From: Citrobacter freundii
GTDB lineage: Bacteria > Bacteroidota > Bacteroidia > Chitinophagales > Chitinophagaceae
Assembly (NCBI GenBank): GCA_003243445.1
Contig: QFQQ01000035.1
Coordinates: forward strand, 1-64,000
Direction: 5' to 3'
DNA: 64,000 bases
Shown here: positions 1 to 7,893 of the stretch, one piece after another
How positions within the stretch are numbered: position 1 is the first letter of the stretch
Layout of the letters: each line of letters starts with the position of its first letter
Notes under the pieces: generated by a model
Database searches by the model: none
Told to the model about the DNA's origin: nothing
Seen by the model: the letters and a program-made list of their open reading frames with translations, nothing else
Program-made: the position numbers and the translations under genes

Positions 1-153
1 CTTCAACAGCAGTAAGCGTAAAATCTGCGGAATCTGCGGGAACCTTACGCAAGTCCGAAAATTTGGGTAACGATTAGCCCCTGGGGGGAGATTTAGAGGG
101 GGCCCTACGCCAGTCAATTCAGGCAGGTTTTATTAACCAAACGACATTGAATT
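1..153. repeat. Right-hand ends of three interspersed repeat types
   Basis: Positions 1-50 match the right end of the GCGTA..TCCCGCAG repeat (compare 7776-7825, nearly identical). Positions 75-113 match the right end of the GGCCCCCTCC repeat (compare 21600-21636). Positions 133-149 end in ACGACATTG, the right terminus of the CAATGTCGTTTAG element family. The left halves lie outside the window. The rest of 154-388 holds only a short CT-rich run near 238-255 and no gene I can support. Confidence 0.75.
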
Positions 154-388
154 TTAACTATAGGTGACAAGTGCGCGATCCTGGTTTGTGAAAGGACTGC
201 ATCTTCAAGACACAAACCCAGTGCTTTGCCAGCCAGCTTCTCTCTCTCTCTCTTAATATGCTGCAATCCCGCCGGCCATCAACCATCTATCATCGGACCT
301 CCCTCTGGTCAATCCGAAAATGGTACAATGATTGCCAAATTCCTCCTGTTGCTCTGCCATGCATTATTAACAAGAACAGACAGGAAAG

Positions 389-1882
389 ATGAATTTCAGG
401 CCAAAAACGACATTGACAGAACAGGAAGTGCAAGCCGGAATGAAATTAGTGCGTGTGGAGGGGCTTACCACTGAGGCGATGACCACACTCACCAGCGGAG
501 CATTCCTGGTGGCTTTTGCCTTATTGCTGGGCGCGAATAATTTTCAGATCGGTTTGCTGGCAGGTTTGCCCACGCTTACGAATGTTTTCCAGTTATTATC
601 CGTATGGCTCGTGCGACGATATAATAACCGCCGGGCGATCAGTGTGATCTGTTCGATATGCGCACGGTTGCCCCTGGTGATCGTGGGTGTATTGCCTTTT
701 TTTATGACGGGCTCCATACAACTGGTGATCTTTTTCCTGCTCTTTTATAATTTCTTTGGATCCATTGCCGGCCCCAGCTGGAATGCCTGGATGAAAGACC
801 TGATACCCGAATCACAGCTTGGCTCCTTCTTCTCCCGGCGCAGCGCGGCCATGCAAACGCTGAATGCCATCCTCAGTCTTTGCCTGGCCTTCCTGATCGA
901 TTTTATAAAGACCAGGTATCCGCAATATGAACAAATGACTTATTCGTTCATGTTCATCGTGGCGGGTTTATCAGGTCTCTCAGGTGCATTGTTTCTGCTG
1001 GCAAGAACGCCTGAACCGCAATCCATCCTGGCAAAAGAAAATATTTTCTCTTTATTAAGAAGACCACTGAAAGATGCCAATTTCAAAAAACTGCTCATCT
1101 TCAACTCAGCCTGGGTGTTCGCACTGAACATTGCCATTCCGTTCTTTACCGTTTATATGCTGAGGGAATTAAAACTTTCCATGACCTGGGTGATCGGCCT
1201 CACCGTCATCAGCCAGCTTTGCAGCATTTTCACCATCCGCATGTGGGGTGCTTTTTCTGACAGATACAGCAATAAGACGATCCTTGCGATTGCATCACCC
1301 TTGTATATACTCTGCATCATCGGCTGGTGCTTTGTTGGTATATACACCCGTTTTACGCCGAATATGATCCTGCTCGTGATACTGCATATCGGTGCGGGCA
1401 TTGCAACAGCCGGTATCAATTTATCATTGACAAATATCGGTTTGAAACTTGCCCCGAGAGAACATGCGATCGTTTACCTGTCCACAAAGAACATTGTCAC
1501 AGCAGTTTTTTCCGCCGTCGCACCGATCATCGGTGGTCTGCTGGCGGACTTCTTCGGACACAGATCCCTTGTGATCAACGCGCATTGGGACAGTCCCAAT
1601 TATGATAAAGTGTTTTATCTCGTCTCTTTGCATGACATGAACTTCCTTTTCCTCATTGGTGCCGTACTCGCGTTTATCTCGCTCGAATTGCTTGTCCGTG
1701 TAAAAGAAGTGGGCGAAGTTGAGAAAACCACGGTTGTACGGATCATGCGCAGCAGCATCAAAAACAATCTTAAAGAATATTTCCTGATCGGGAATCTGAT
1801 CAGCTGGCAGGAAAGCATCTGGAATATGTTCCGGCGGCGTTCAGATCCAACTGGTTCGAAATCGGAAAGCCAGCTCAAGTGA
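389..1882 (+). CDS. MFS transporter
   Basis: A 497-residue integral membrane protein with about twelve hydrophobic segments and the general look of the major facilitator superfamily; the first TM spans roughly residues 33-50 and a large central loop follows the sixth. It probably moves a small solute or drug across the inner membrane; the substrate cannot be told from sequence. The N-terminus (MNFRPKTTLTEQEVQAG) is soluble and the ATG at 389 is the first good start. A perfect 41-bp inverted repeat follows immediately after the stop. It stands alone, with no co-directional partner close by. The family call is firm; specificity is unknown. Confidence 0.85.
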   Translation: MNFRPKTTLTEQEVQAGMKLVRVEGLTTEAMTTLTSGAFLVAFALLLGANNFQIGLLAGLPTLTNVFQLLSVWLVRRYNNRRAISVICSICARLPLVIVGVLPFFMTGSIQLVIFFLLFYNFFGSIAGPSWNAWMKDLIPESQLGSFFSRRSAAMQTLNAILSLCLAFLIDFIKTRYPQYEQMTYSFMFIVAGLSGLSGALFLLARTPEPQSILAKENIFSLLRRPLKDANFKKLLIFNSAWVFALNIAIPFFTVYMLRELKLSMTWVIGLTVISQLCSIFTIRMWGAFSDRYSNKTILAIASPLYILCIIGWCFVGIYTRFTPNMILLVILHIGAGIATAGINLSLTNIGLKLAPREHAIVYLSTKNIVTAVFSAVAPIIGGLLADFFGHRSLVINAHWDSPNYDKVFYLVSLHDMNFLFLIGAVLAFISLELLVRVKEVGEVEKTTVVRIMRSSIKNNLKEYFLIGNLISWQESIWNMFRRRSDPTGSKSESQLK

Positions 1883-1884
1883 GG

Positions 1885-2011
1885 AGAGGTTCCAGAGGTT
1901 TCAGAAGTTCCAGGGGTTCCAGAGGTTCCGGCCGTTTCAAGGAGCTATTCTCTTCAATTAAGAGGATCAACCTCTGGAACCCCTGGAACTTCTGAAACCT
2001 CTGGAACCTCT
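1885..2011. repeat. Perfect 41-bp inverted repeat built from a 9-mer
   Basis: Arms 1885-1925 and 1971-2011 are exact reverse complements with a 45-nt loop. Each arm is itself four tandem copies of a 9-mer of the form NNGTTYCAG. It begins 2 nt after the MFS stop codon, so it could act as a transcript-end hairpin, but there is no T tract and the internal periodicity is not typical of a terminator. Confidence 0.85.
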
Positions 2012-2058
2012 AAACTCCTTTGGAATCCTTAACTTGGCCCACGGTTAAAACCTCGAAC

Positions 2059-2412
2059 ATGAAACACTCAATGCTCCTGCTCGCCTTCCTGGCAGTCTGC
2101 ACTTGCGTATCCGCACAGTCAGCAGTTGGAAAGATCGATAAGACCCAAAAGCTGGATACACTGGACGTGGCTTGCGGCATGTGCCAGTTTGAAATGAAAG
2201 GCACTGATTGTGCACTGGCCGTCCGCCTGAACGACAAGCCTTATTACATCGAGGGAACACATATTGATGACCACGGAGACGCACATGCAAAAGATGGTTT
2301 CTGCAATATGGTGAGAAAGGCGGAAGTGCAGGGAGCGATTGCAGGTGATAAGTATAAAGTGACATATTTCCGGTTGCTGCCGCTTGCTTCAGCAACACCT
2401 AAAAAGAATTAA
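2059..2412 (+). CDS. Secreted Cys-rich small protein (DUF6370-like)
   Basis: A 117-residue protein with a Sec signal peptide (MKHSMLLLAFLAVCTCVSA, cleavage before QSAVG). The mature part carries VACGMCQFEMKG, then GTHIDDHGDAHAKDGFCN, a Cys/His/Asp arrangement I associate with DUF6370 proteins, possibly a metal-binding exported protein. An earlier in-frame start exists at 2020, but the ATG at 2059 puts the signal peptide at the N-terminus. It is preceded by the inverted repeat and followed by an independent gene. Function is not established; metal binding is inference from the residues. Confidence 0.75.
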   Translation: MKHSMLLLAFLAVCTCVSAQSAVGKIDKTQKLDTLDVACGMCQFEMKGTDCALAVRLNDKPYYIEGTHIDDHGDAHAKDGFCNMVRKAEVQGAIAGDKYKVTYFRLLPLASATPKKN

Positions 2413-2522
2413 AGCAAGATGGTTTGACTATCTTGTCCACGTTATCAGGCACAAACACATCAGATTTTCCTACGGCGTTTGGCTGCTTTGATTCTCTCCA
2501 TTAATGTCATATTTTGTGGCTG

Positions 2523-4568
2523 ATGAAACCACCAATCCACCAGCTTATCTTAGCATCGCTGCTATGCGTTTTGTCATGCACACAAGCGCAATCACAAAAA
2601 GCCACAATTGCCCCTGCACCCGCCTGGGTCAATCCGTCCTCCTATGATCTGAATGAAACATTTGGTGAACAGGATGCAGAAGACGGTTACCTGGATCTCG
2701 CTTTTGAAAGACAGATTTCCGCAGTTCCTTATAGTGTTTACTCGAAAAAAGTATTGAGAATACTTACACAGGCAGGCATTGAAAACATCTCAAAAGTCAC
2801 CGTCAACTATGATCCTACTTATCAGCAGTTGGTTTTTCATACAGTAAAAGTCATACGTGGCAACCAGGTGATCAATCAGCTGAATCAGGCAAAGATCAAA
2901 ACCATTCAACAGGAAAAAGGAATCGATCGCAACCTGTATGATGGTTCTCTTACTGCCATGCTGATACTGGATGATCTGCGCAAAGGTGATGTGATAGAAT
3001 ACAGCTACACCATCAAAGGCGATAACCCGGTTTTCAAAGGAAAGATCTCGGAGTCATTTGACCTTGATTATATCGTTCCCGTATGTAATCTCTATTTCAG
3101 ATTGATCAGTCCGTCAGGTCGCGCATTAGTGATCAAAACGGTGGGTAAAGATTCAAAACCCGAGATCATCAAAAGCGGCAGCAATGATATTTATGAATGG
3201 AAATTAAAGAACATTGCCGCCGTCCGTATGCAGGATCATGTACCGGGTTGGTATGATCCCTATTCATATGTCATGTTATCAGAGTATAAAAACTGGCAGG
3301 AAGTAAATGACTGGGCATTACAATTATTCCCGGATCAACATGATCTGTCCGTATCATTAAAGAAAAAGATCGAAGAGATCAGGTCAGCCAATACAACGCT
3401 CGAAGACCAGGTTGGTGCGGCGCTGAGATTTGTTCAGGATGAAGTACGATATATGGGCATTGAAGTAGGCGCGAATTCACATCAGCCTGTACACCCTGAT
3501 AAGATCTTTACACAACGATATGGCGATTGTAAAGACAAGACCTATCTTCTTTGCACCATGCTGAAAGCGCTTGGCGCAGAAGCATACCCGGTATTGATCA
3601 ACACATACGGTAAAAAAGTGATTGAAGGCTGGCCGGCTGCTGCTGATGTGTTCAATCACGCCACAGTAAAGGCTGTTGTGAATGGAAAAGAATACTGGTT
3701 TGATCCGACCATCTCCTTTCAGCGCGGCAGCATTGGAATGATCTCTTATCCAGACTACCAGGTTGGATTGGTGGTTGCGCCGGGTACAACATCTCTAACA
3801 AAGATCGGGAACAAAGAACCGGGAAAAGTGGATGTAGAAGAAACATTTGATATAAAGGACATGAACGGTGATGCAAGATTGCTCGTCACGACACGCTACA
3901 CCGGCAAGTATGCGGATGACGTGCGCAGCTCTTTCCATGAATCGAGCCGTTATGAGATCCTGAAAAACTATCAGGAGTACTACGCTACTTTTCATGAAGA
4001 CATCAAAGGCGATAGCGTAAGCTATACCGATAATGAAAAAACGGGCGAATTCATTGTAAAGGAATATTATACCGTCGAAAATCTCTGGGAGGTAAAAAAT
4101 GGTCAGAAAAAAGCGATCTTCTCTCCTTATATGATCCTTGGTCTATTGAAAACGCCTTCGGACAAAAAAAGAAAAATGCCGTTTGCATTAACATACCCCT
4201 TGAAATACCGTGAGCAGGTTATTATCAAAACACCAGAGTACTGGGGCATTGACGACAGTAAGGATTATATAGAAACAGATGCGTTCACCATGAAGGCGCG
4301 GTTTGATCAAACGGCCGATGCAGTAGTGCTGACATATGATTATGAAACCCTGCAGGATTTTGTAGCTCCTGAAAAAACCAGGCAATTCACGGATGCGGTC
4401 GACAGTATCGAGAACCATCTTTCCTTCCATCTGACGGATTATGTTAATGAAAAACCGGCCGTTAATAAAACTCCGGTCAAGCCATCAAGTACCCGTAATC
4501 TCTATATTGCTCTTGCAGTAATGGCAATTGCAGGCATGATCGTTTGGCGGGTGACACGGAACCGTTAA
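2523..4568 (+). CDS. DUF3857 / transglutaminase-like exported protein
   Basis: A 681-residue protein with a signal peptide (MKPPIHQLILASLLCVLSCTQAQS), an N-terminal DUF3857-type beta region (about 50-230) and a transglutaminase-like core at about 290-400: RYGDCKDKTYLL supplies the Cys, FNHATVK the His and YWFDPT the Asp of the papain-like triad. The C-terminus has a TM helix (NLYIALAVMAIAGMIVW) followed by a basic tail. It is therefore anchored in the envelope with its catalytic domain on the periplasmic side. A TTG three codons upstream is also in frame but the ATG at 2523 suits the signal peptide better. Common in Bacteroidota; substrate unknown. Confidence 0.85.
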   Translation: MKPPIHQLILASLLCVLSCTQAQSQKATIAPAPAWVNPSSYDLNETFGEQDAEDGYLDLAFERQISAVPYSVYSKKVLRILTQAGIENISKVTVNYDPTYQQLVFHTVKVIRGNQVINQLNQAKIKTIQQEKGIDRNLYDGSLTAMLILDDLRKGDVIEYSYTIKGDNPVFKGKISESFDLDYIVPVCNLYFRLISPSGRALVIKTVGKDSKPEIIKSGSNDIYEWKLKNIAAVRMQDHVPGWYDPYSYVMLSEYKNWQEVNDWALQLFPDQHDLSVSLKKKIEEIRSANTTLEDQVGAALRFVQDEVRYMGIEVGANSHQPVHPDKIFTQRYGDCKDKTYLLCTMLKALGAEAYPVLINTYGKKVIEGWPAAADVFNHATVKAVVNGKEYWFDPTISFQRGSIGMISYPDYQVGLVVAPGTTSLTKIGNKEPGKVDVEETFDIKDMNGDARLLVTTRYTGKYADDVRSSFHESSRYEILKNYQEYYATFHEDIKGDSVSYTDNEKTGEFIVKEYYTVENLWEVKNGQKKAIFSPYMILGLLKTPSDKKRKMPFALTYPLKYREQVIIKTPEYWGIDDSKDYIETDAFTMKARFDQTADAVVLTYDYETLQDFVAPEKTRQFTDAVDSIENHLSFHLTDYVNEKPAVNKTPVKPSSTRNLYIALAVMAIAGMIVWRVTRNR

Positions 4569-4577
4569 TTACTGGTG

Positions 4578-4585
4578 TATCTTTG
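4578..4585 (+). promoter_or_regulatory. Candidate Bacteroidota -7 box
   Basis: TATCTTTG at 4578-4585 matches the Bacteroidota -7 consensus TAnnTTTG and lies just ahead of the ATG at 4595. No convincing -33 TTG box is seen at the usual spacing, so the call is tentative. If real, the transcript would have almost no leader. Confidence 0.3.
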
Positions 4586-4594
4586 TAGCTCTGC

Positions 4595-5128
4595 ATGAAT
4601 CGTCGCTGCATCATCATAATAGATCCGCAAAAGGATTTTACCAGTGAAGAAGGTGTATATGCAAAACGCCATCCGCAGATCCATGAAATAAAGAATGCTG
4701 TAAAAAGAATACAGCAGTTGCTTGATACAGTGAAAAACTATGAGCTGATCGTGGTTTACTCCAATTATAAACAGGATCAGTTTGAAGAACAGCTGCTGAT
4801 GTGTATCCCCGGTACCGAAGGTCATGAGCTGGGCATCGATGTCTCACCGGAAACGATCATTCTTTGCAAGAGTGAGCATAGCGCATTCTCCAGTTCAACA
4901 TTCGCTGATTTTATAAGGGGAAGAAATTATGAGCAAATTTTACTTGGTGGTTTTCTTGCCGAATACTGCATAAAGCAAACCGCACTGGATGCGTTGAAAT
5001 TTGGTTACGCCACCACATTGATCAGTGATTGCATTGCAACCGGTGATGATGTGAAGGAAAGAGTGATCGATATATTGAAGCAATTACAAGAAAAAGGTGC
5101 GACGATCATTTCATCCGGACAACTTTAA
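4595..5128 (+). CDS. Isochorismatase-family cysteine hydrolase
   Basis: A 177-residue cytosolic alpha/beta hydrolase of the isochorismatase superfamily. The expected catalytic triad is visible: Asp10 in IIIIDPQKDF, Lys92 in ILCKSEHSAF and Cys125 in GGFLAEYCIKQTALDA. Members cleave C-N or C-O bonds in small molecules (nicotinamide, carbamoyl and related substrates). There is nothing around it that identifies the substrate. It follows the DUF3857 gene by 26 nt on the same strand but appears to have its own promoter. Confidence 0.85.
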   Translation: MNRRCIIIIDPQKDFTSEEGVYAKRHPQIHEIKNAVKRIQQLLDTVKNYELIVVYSNYKQDQFEEQLLMCIPGTEGHELGIDVSPETIILCKSEHSAFSSSTFADFIRGRNYEQILLGGFLAEYCIKQTALDALKFGYATTLISDCIATGDDVKERVIDILKQLQEKGATIISSGQL

Positions 5129-5428
5129 AATTACCGTCATATCGGCCATAAAATCAGCCCGTAATTTTACGAATTTCCCTCCTTTCAAACCTTACTGAGT
5201 ATCATCCGCTTTATCTTCCTGTTGCCGTAAAACCCGCATCACATCGGGATTTCATGAGCATTGGGAGCGCTTATTTTAAATAATACTCTGAATAATAAGC
5301 AAATACCTATTGCTTTTTTCAACCTAAAGTAATATTTTGGCAATTCTGTACAAGCATTATGCAAGTTTAAAAAGGCTTTGATCATTACAGGTAGGCATTG
5401 TTATCAAGCTCTGTATAAGAATTACGAA

Positions 5429-6010
5429 ATGAAACGAATTGTTGACCTCGTTAATGCTTTCACCGGTCATACCCTGAGAGGCCGGATGGAGAACGACCCT
5501 AACGGAGATTGCGCCATCGTTCAGGCAAAGGATCTTACCACCAGCGGTGTGGTAAAGTTCCGTTCCACGCCTTATAAGATCGCACTGAAACAAGTGCCTT
5601 CTGCGCAACTGCTTCAAAAGGGCGATATCCTTGTATTGTCAAAAGGAACAAACAACAAAGCACTATTGTATGACGCACAGTTTCCCAATGCAGCGGCCAC
5701 ATCAGCCTTCACTGTTTTAAGGATCACCAATAACCAGATCAAGCCTGCTTTTCTCGCCTGGTACATCAATAGCCCGCAGGCACAGGAATATTTCAGCACA
5801 CAACGTGCCGGAACCACCACGCTCAATCTTTCCAAAAAAGCAATTGAAGAACTGCCGGTGCCGGTCCCCCCTTTGCTGAAACAGGAACTAATGATCAAAC
5901 TGGTAAAGCAACATGAACTATATGCTTCACTGGTTGATGAATACCAGAACAATTTACAGATGCTGGTCAATAATATCCTGAATAACCGGTTAAACGATAA
6001 AACCGTATGA
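5429..6010 (+). CDS. Single-TRD HsdS-like specificity subunit
   Basis: A 193-residue protein resembling one half of a type I restriction specificity subunit: a target-recognition domain followed by a helical conserved region (LPVPVPPLLKQELMIKLVKQHELYASLVDEYQNNLQML). Typical HsdS proteins have two TRDs and about 400 residues, so this would have to act as a dimer or through its MTase partner. It overlaps the downstream hsdM by 4 bp (ATGA), i.e. translational coupling. The ATG at 5429 was chosen over 5378 because the extra 17 residues look non-conserved. About 300 nt of unassigned AT-rich sequence precedes it. Confidence 0.75.
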   Translation: MKRIVDLVNAFTGHTLRGRMENDPNGDCAIVQAKDLTTSGVVKFRSTPYKIALKQVPSAQLLQKGDILVLSKGTNNKALLYDAQFPNAAATSAFTVLRITNNQIKPAFLAWYINSPQAQEYFSTQRAGTTTLNLSKKAIEELPVPVPPLLKQELMIKLVKQHELYASLVDEYQNNLQMLVNNILNNRLNDKTV

Positions 6011-7458
6011 GTCCTGAAATCCATCTTCCCTCACAGGTCAACGTCAATGCCACTGTATGGGCAGCCGGAGAATCATTCCGTGGCACACTCGATCTGCAGG
6101 AATATAAAAAATACCTGCTCTCCTTTTTCTTCTTTAAATATCTCGGCGATGCCGCTGGCAGAACCGGCGATATTGTGATCCCGGATAAATGCAGCTTCGA
6201 CTATGTAAAAGCGCATAAGAATAATGCTGATCTTGGCTCCTTGCTGAATAAAGCAATGGAAAAAACAGCAGCGGAAAATACCGCTCTTAAAGATATTTTC
6301 AGCGGCGTTGATTTCACTACCGAAAAACTGGGTGCATTAAAAGAACGTAATCGCCGCTTAAGAAAACTGATCGCGGACTTCAGCAAAAAACAACTGGATT
6401 TCAAAACCTTTATCGATCATGACAGGCAGCTTATCTCCCGCGCATGGACTTACCTGCTTGAACGCTTTGCATCAAACGCAGGAAAAAAAGGCGGCGATCA
6501 TTACACACCCGAAGAAGTAAACCAACTGATGGCCAAACTGATCGTGCCAAAGGATGGCGACAGCATTTATGATCCCGCGTTTGGATCAGGATCATTACTC
6601 GCAAGTGTGGCTACGCAGATCCGGCATGAAGATGCTGCTTTTAAAGTATATGGACAGGAAGCTGACCAGGATAACTTTGATATTGGCAGGATGAATATGA
6701 TCATCAATGATCTTTATCCATACAAAATGGAAAAAGGTGATACTATCCGCAAACCTGCGCTGCTGGAAGGTGAGCAATTGATGAAGTTTGATATAATCGT
6801 GAGTAATCCACCCTTCTCTTACGAGATCTTCAATACAAAGGAAGCCGGTAAAGACCCGTATCACCGGTTCAAACGCGGCATTCCGCCTTCCGCAAAAGGA
6901 AACTATGCATTCATCTTACATATACTCGAATCGTTGACGCCTGAAAGAGGAAGAGCCGGTGTTGTAGTTCCGCATGGTGTATTGTTCAGATTGGGTTCTG
7001 AAAAAACGATCCGTGAAAGTATTGTACGCGATAATCTGCTGGAAGCTGTGATCGGTTTGCCGGCAAACCTTTTCTTTGGTACAGGCATTTCTGCAGCTAT
7101 CTTAATTTTCAATACAGCAAAGCAGCACCAGGACATACTGTTCATTGATGCAGGCAAGGAATCGGAGAACGGGAAAAAACAGAACAGGATGCGTCAGCAG
7201 CACATCACCAAGATCGTTGATACTTTTGAAGGATTCCTGGCGGGCGGCGGAAGCATGGATAAATATTCAAGACGTGCATCATTGTATGAGATACAACGGA
7301 ACGATTTCAATTTAAGCATCAGCCGTTACGTGGATACAACGGAGCGGAAAAAGAAGACGGATATTTATGCGATACAGAAAAGAATGGAAGAACTGGAAAA
7401 GGAAATGAATCGCGCAAAGTCGGAGATGAACAGGTATCTGAAAGAACTCGAGTTTTAA
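6007..7458 (+). CDS. hsdM: Type I DNA adenine methyltransferase subunit
   Basis: A 483-residue N6-adenine methyltransferase of the HsdM type. It has an N-terminal helical domain (about 1-160), the SAM-binding motif DPAFGSGSLLAS (189-200) and the catalytic NPPF (267-270). A coiled-coil C-terminus (about 445-483) would contact the S subunit. It is translationally coupled to the single-TRD HsdS-like gene. No hsdR is present within this window on either side, so it is either an orphan modification/epigenetic pair or its nuclease lies elsewhere. The coding assignment is firm; whether it restricts anything is not known. Confidence 0.88.
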   Translation: MSPEIHLPSQVNVNATVWAAGESFRGTLDLQEYKKYLLSFFFFKYLGDAAGRTGDIVIPDKCSFDYVKAHKNNADLGSLLNKAMEKTAAENTALKDIFSGVDFTTEKLGALKERNRRLRKLIADFSKKQLDFKTFIDHDRQLISRAWTYLLERFASNAGKKGGDHYTPEEVNQLMAKLIVPKDGDSIYDPAFGSGSLLASVATQIRHEDAAFKVYGQEADQDNFDIGRMNMIINDLYPYKMEKGDTIRKPALLEGEQLMKFDIIVSNPPFSYEIFNTKEAGKDPYHRFKRGIPPSAKGNYAFILHILESLTPERGRAGVVVPHGVLFRLGSEKTIRESIVRDNLLEAVIGLPANLFFGTGISAAILIFNTAKQHQDILFIDAGKESENGKKQNRMRQQHITKIVDTFEGFLAGGGSMDKYSRRASLYEIQRNDFNLSISRYVDTTERKKKTDIYAIQKRMEELEKEMNRAKSEMNRYLKELEF

Positions 7459-7511
7459 TTGGCGGCCCCCTCCAACCTCCCCCTTCAGGGGAGGCTTCAA
7501 ACAGTCTTTAT

Positions 7512-7566
7512 AAAAAAAAGTCAAATCGTATTGAATACTGATATTCGATACGATTTGACTTTTCTA
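7512..7566. terminator. Long hairpin, possible bidirectional terminator
   Basis: Positions 16-30 past 7500 (AAAAGTCAAATCGTA) pair with 7549-7563 and the pairing continues inward, giving a near-perfect 20+ bp stem with A/T runs on both sides. It lies between the convergent hsdM and amylase genes, so it can end both transcripts. Confidence 0.5.
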
Positions 7567-7622
7567 TTTTATTGGAACGTCCAAGCCTCCCTGAAGGGCT
7601 AATCATTACCCAAATCTATGAA

Positions 7623-7825
7623 TGGCGTAAGGTTCCCGCAGATTTACGCAGATATAACACACGCAGATGCGCAGATGGTCTGTTAAACAAGGGAGTCATC
7701 TGCGTATCTGCGCAAGCAAATAAAGAAATATTCAATTGCAAGCAAATAAAGAAATATTCAATTCCTTCAGGACGCTTCAACAGAAGTAAGCGTAAAATCT
7801 GCGGAATCAGCGGGAACCTTACGCC
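7623..7825. repeat. GCGTAAGGTTCCCGCAG-ended intergenic repeat
   Basis: Begins GGCGTAAGGTTCCCGCAGAT and ends with the inverse, CTGAT/CAGCGGGAACCTTACGCC. Its interior is rich in CTGCG/CGCAG words and a duplicated 17-nt unit (GCAAATAAAGAAATATTCAAT) is seen twice near 7720-7762. The same element type recurs at 1-50, 11216-11438, 19182-19405, 45038-45149 and 63379-63503. Confidence 0.8.
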
Positions 7826-7893
7826 AGCCAAAGTTATGGGTACACGGTAGCCTGAAGGGGCAGGTTGGAGCGGGCCGCCCTTCAGGAAAACGT

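Larger units (their letters stand above)
7461..7879. repeat. Composite intergenic element with GGCGGCCC inverted ends
   Basis: The left end (7461-7496) and right end (about 7849-7879) are imperfect inverted copies of a ~31-bp sequence beginning GGCGGCCC and containing CTCCAACCT and CCCTTCAGG. Inside sit two further palindromes: a long hairpin at 7512-7566 and a complete copy of the GCGTAAGGTTCCCGCAG repeat at 7623-7825. The whole 435-nt gap between hsdM and the amylase is made of these elements. Confidence 0.75.

Noticed and set aside
226..474. 82-residue ORF before the MFS gene
   Set aside because: Overlaps the well supported MFS start in another frame and has no recognisable content.
7623..7825. 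CRISPR-like array
   Set aside because: CTGCG/CGCAG words repeat without fixed spacer length and the unit is an inverted, not direct, repeat; no cas genes nearby.
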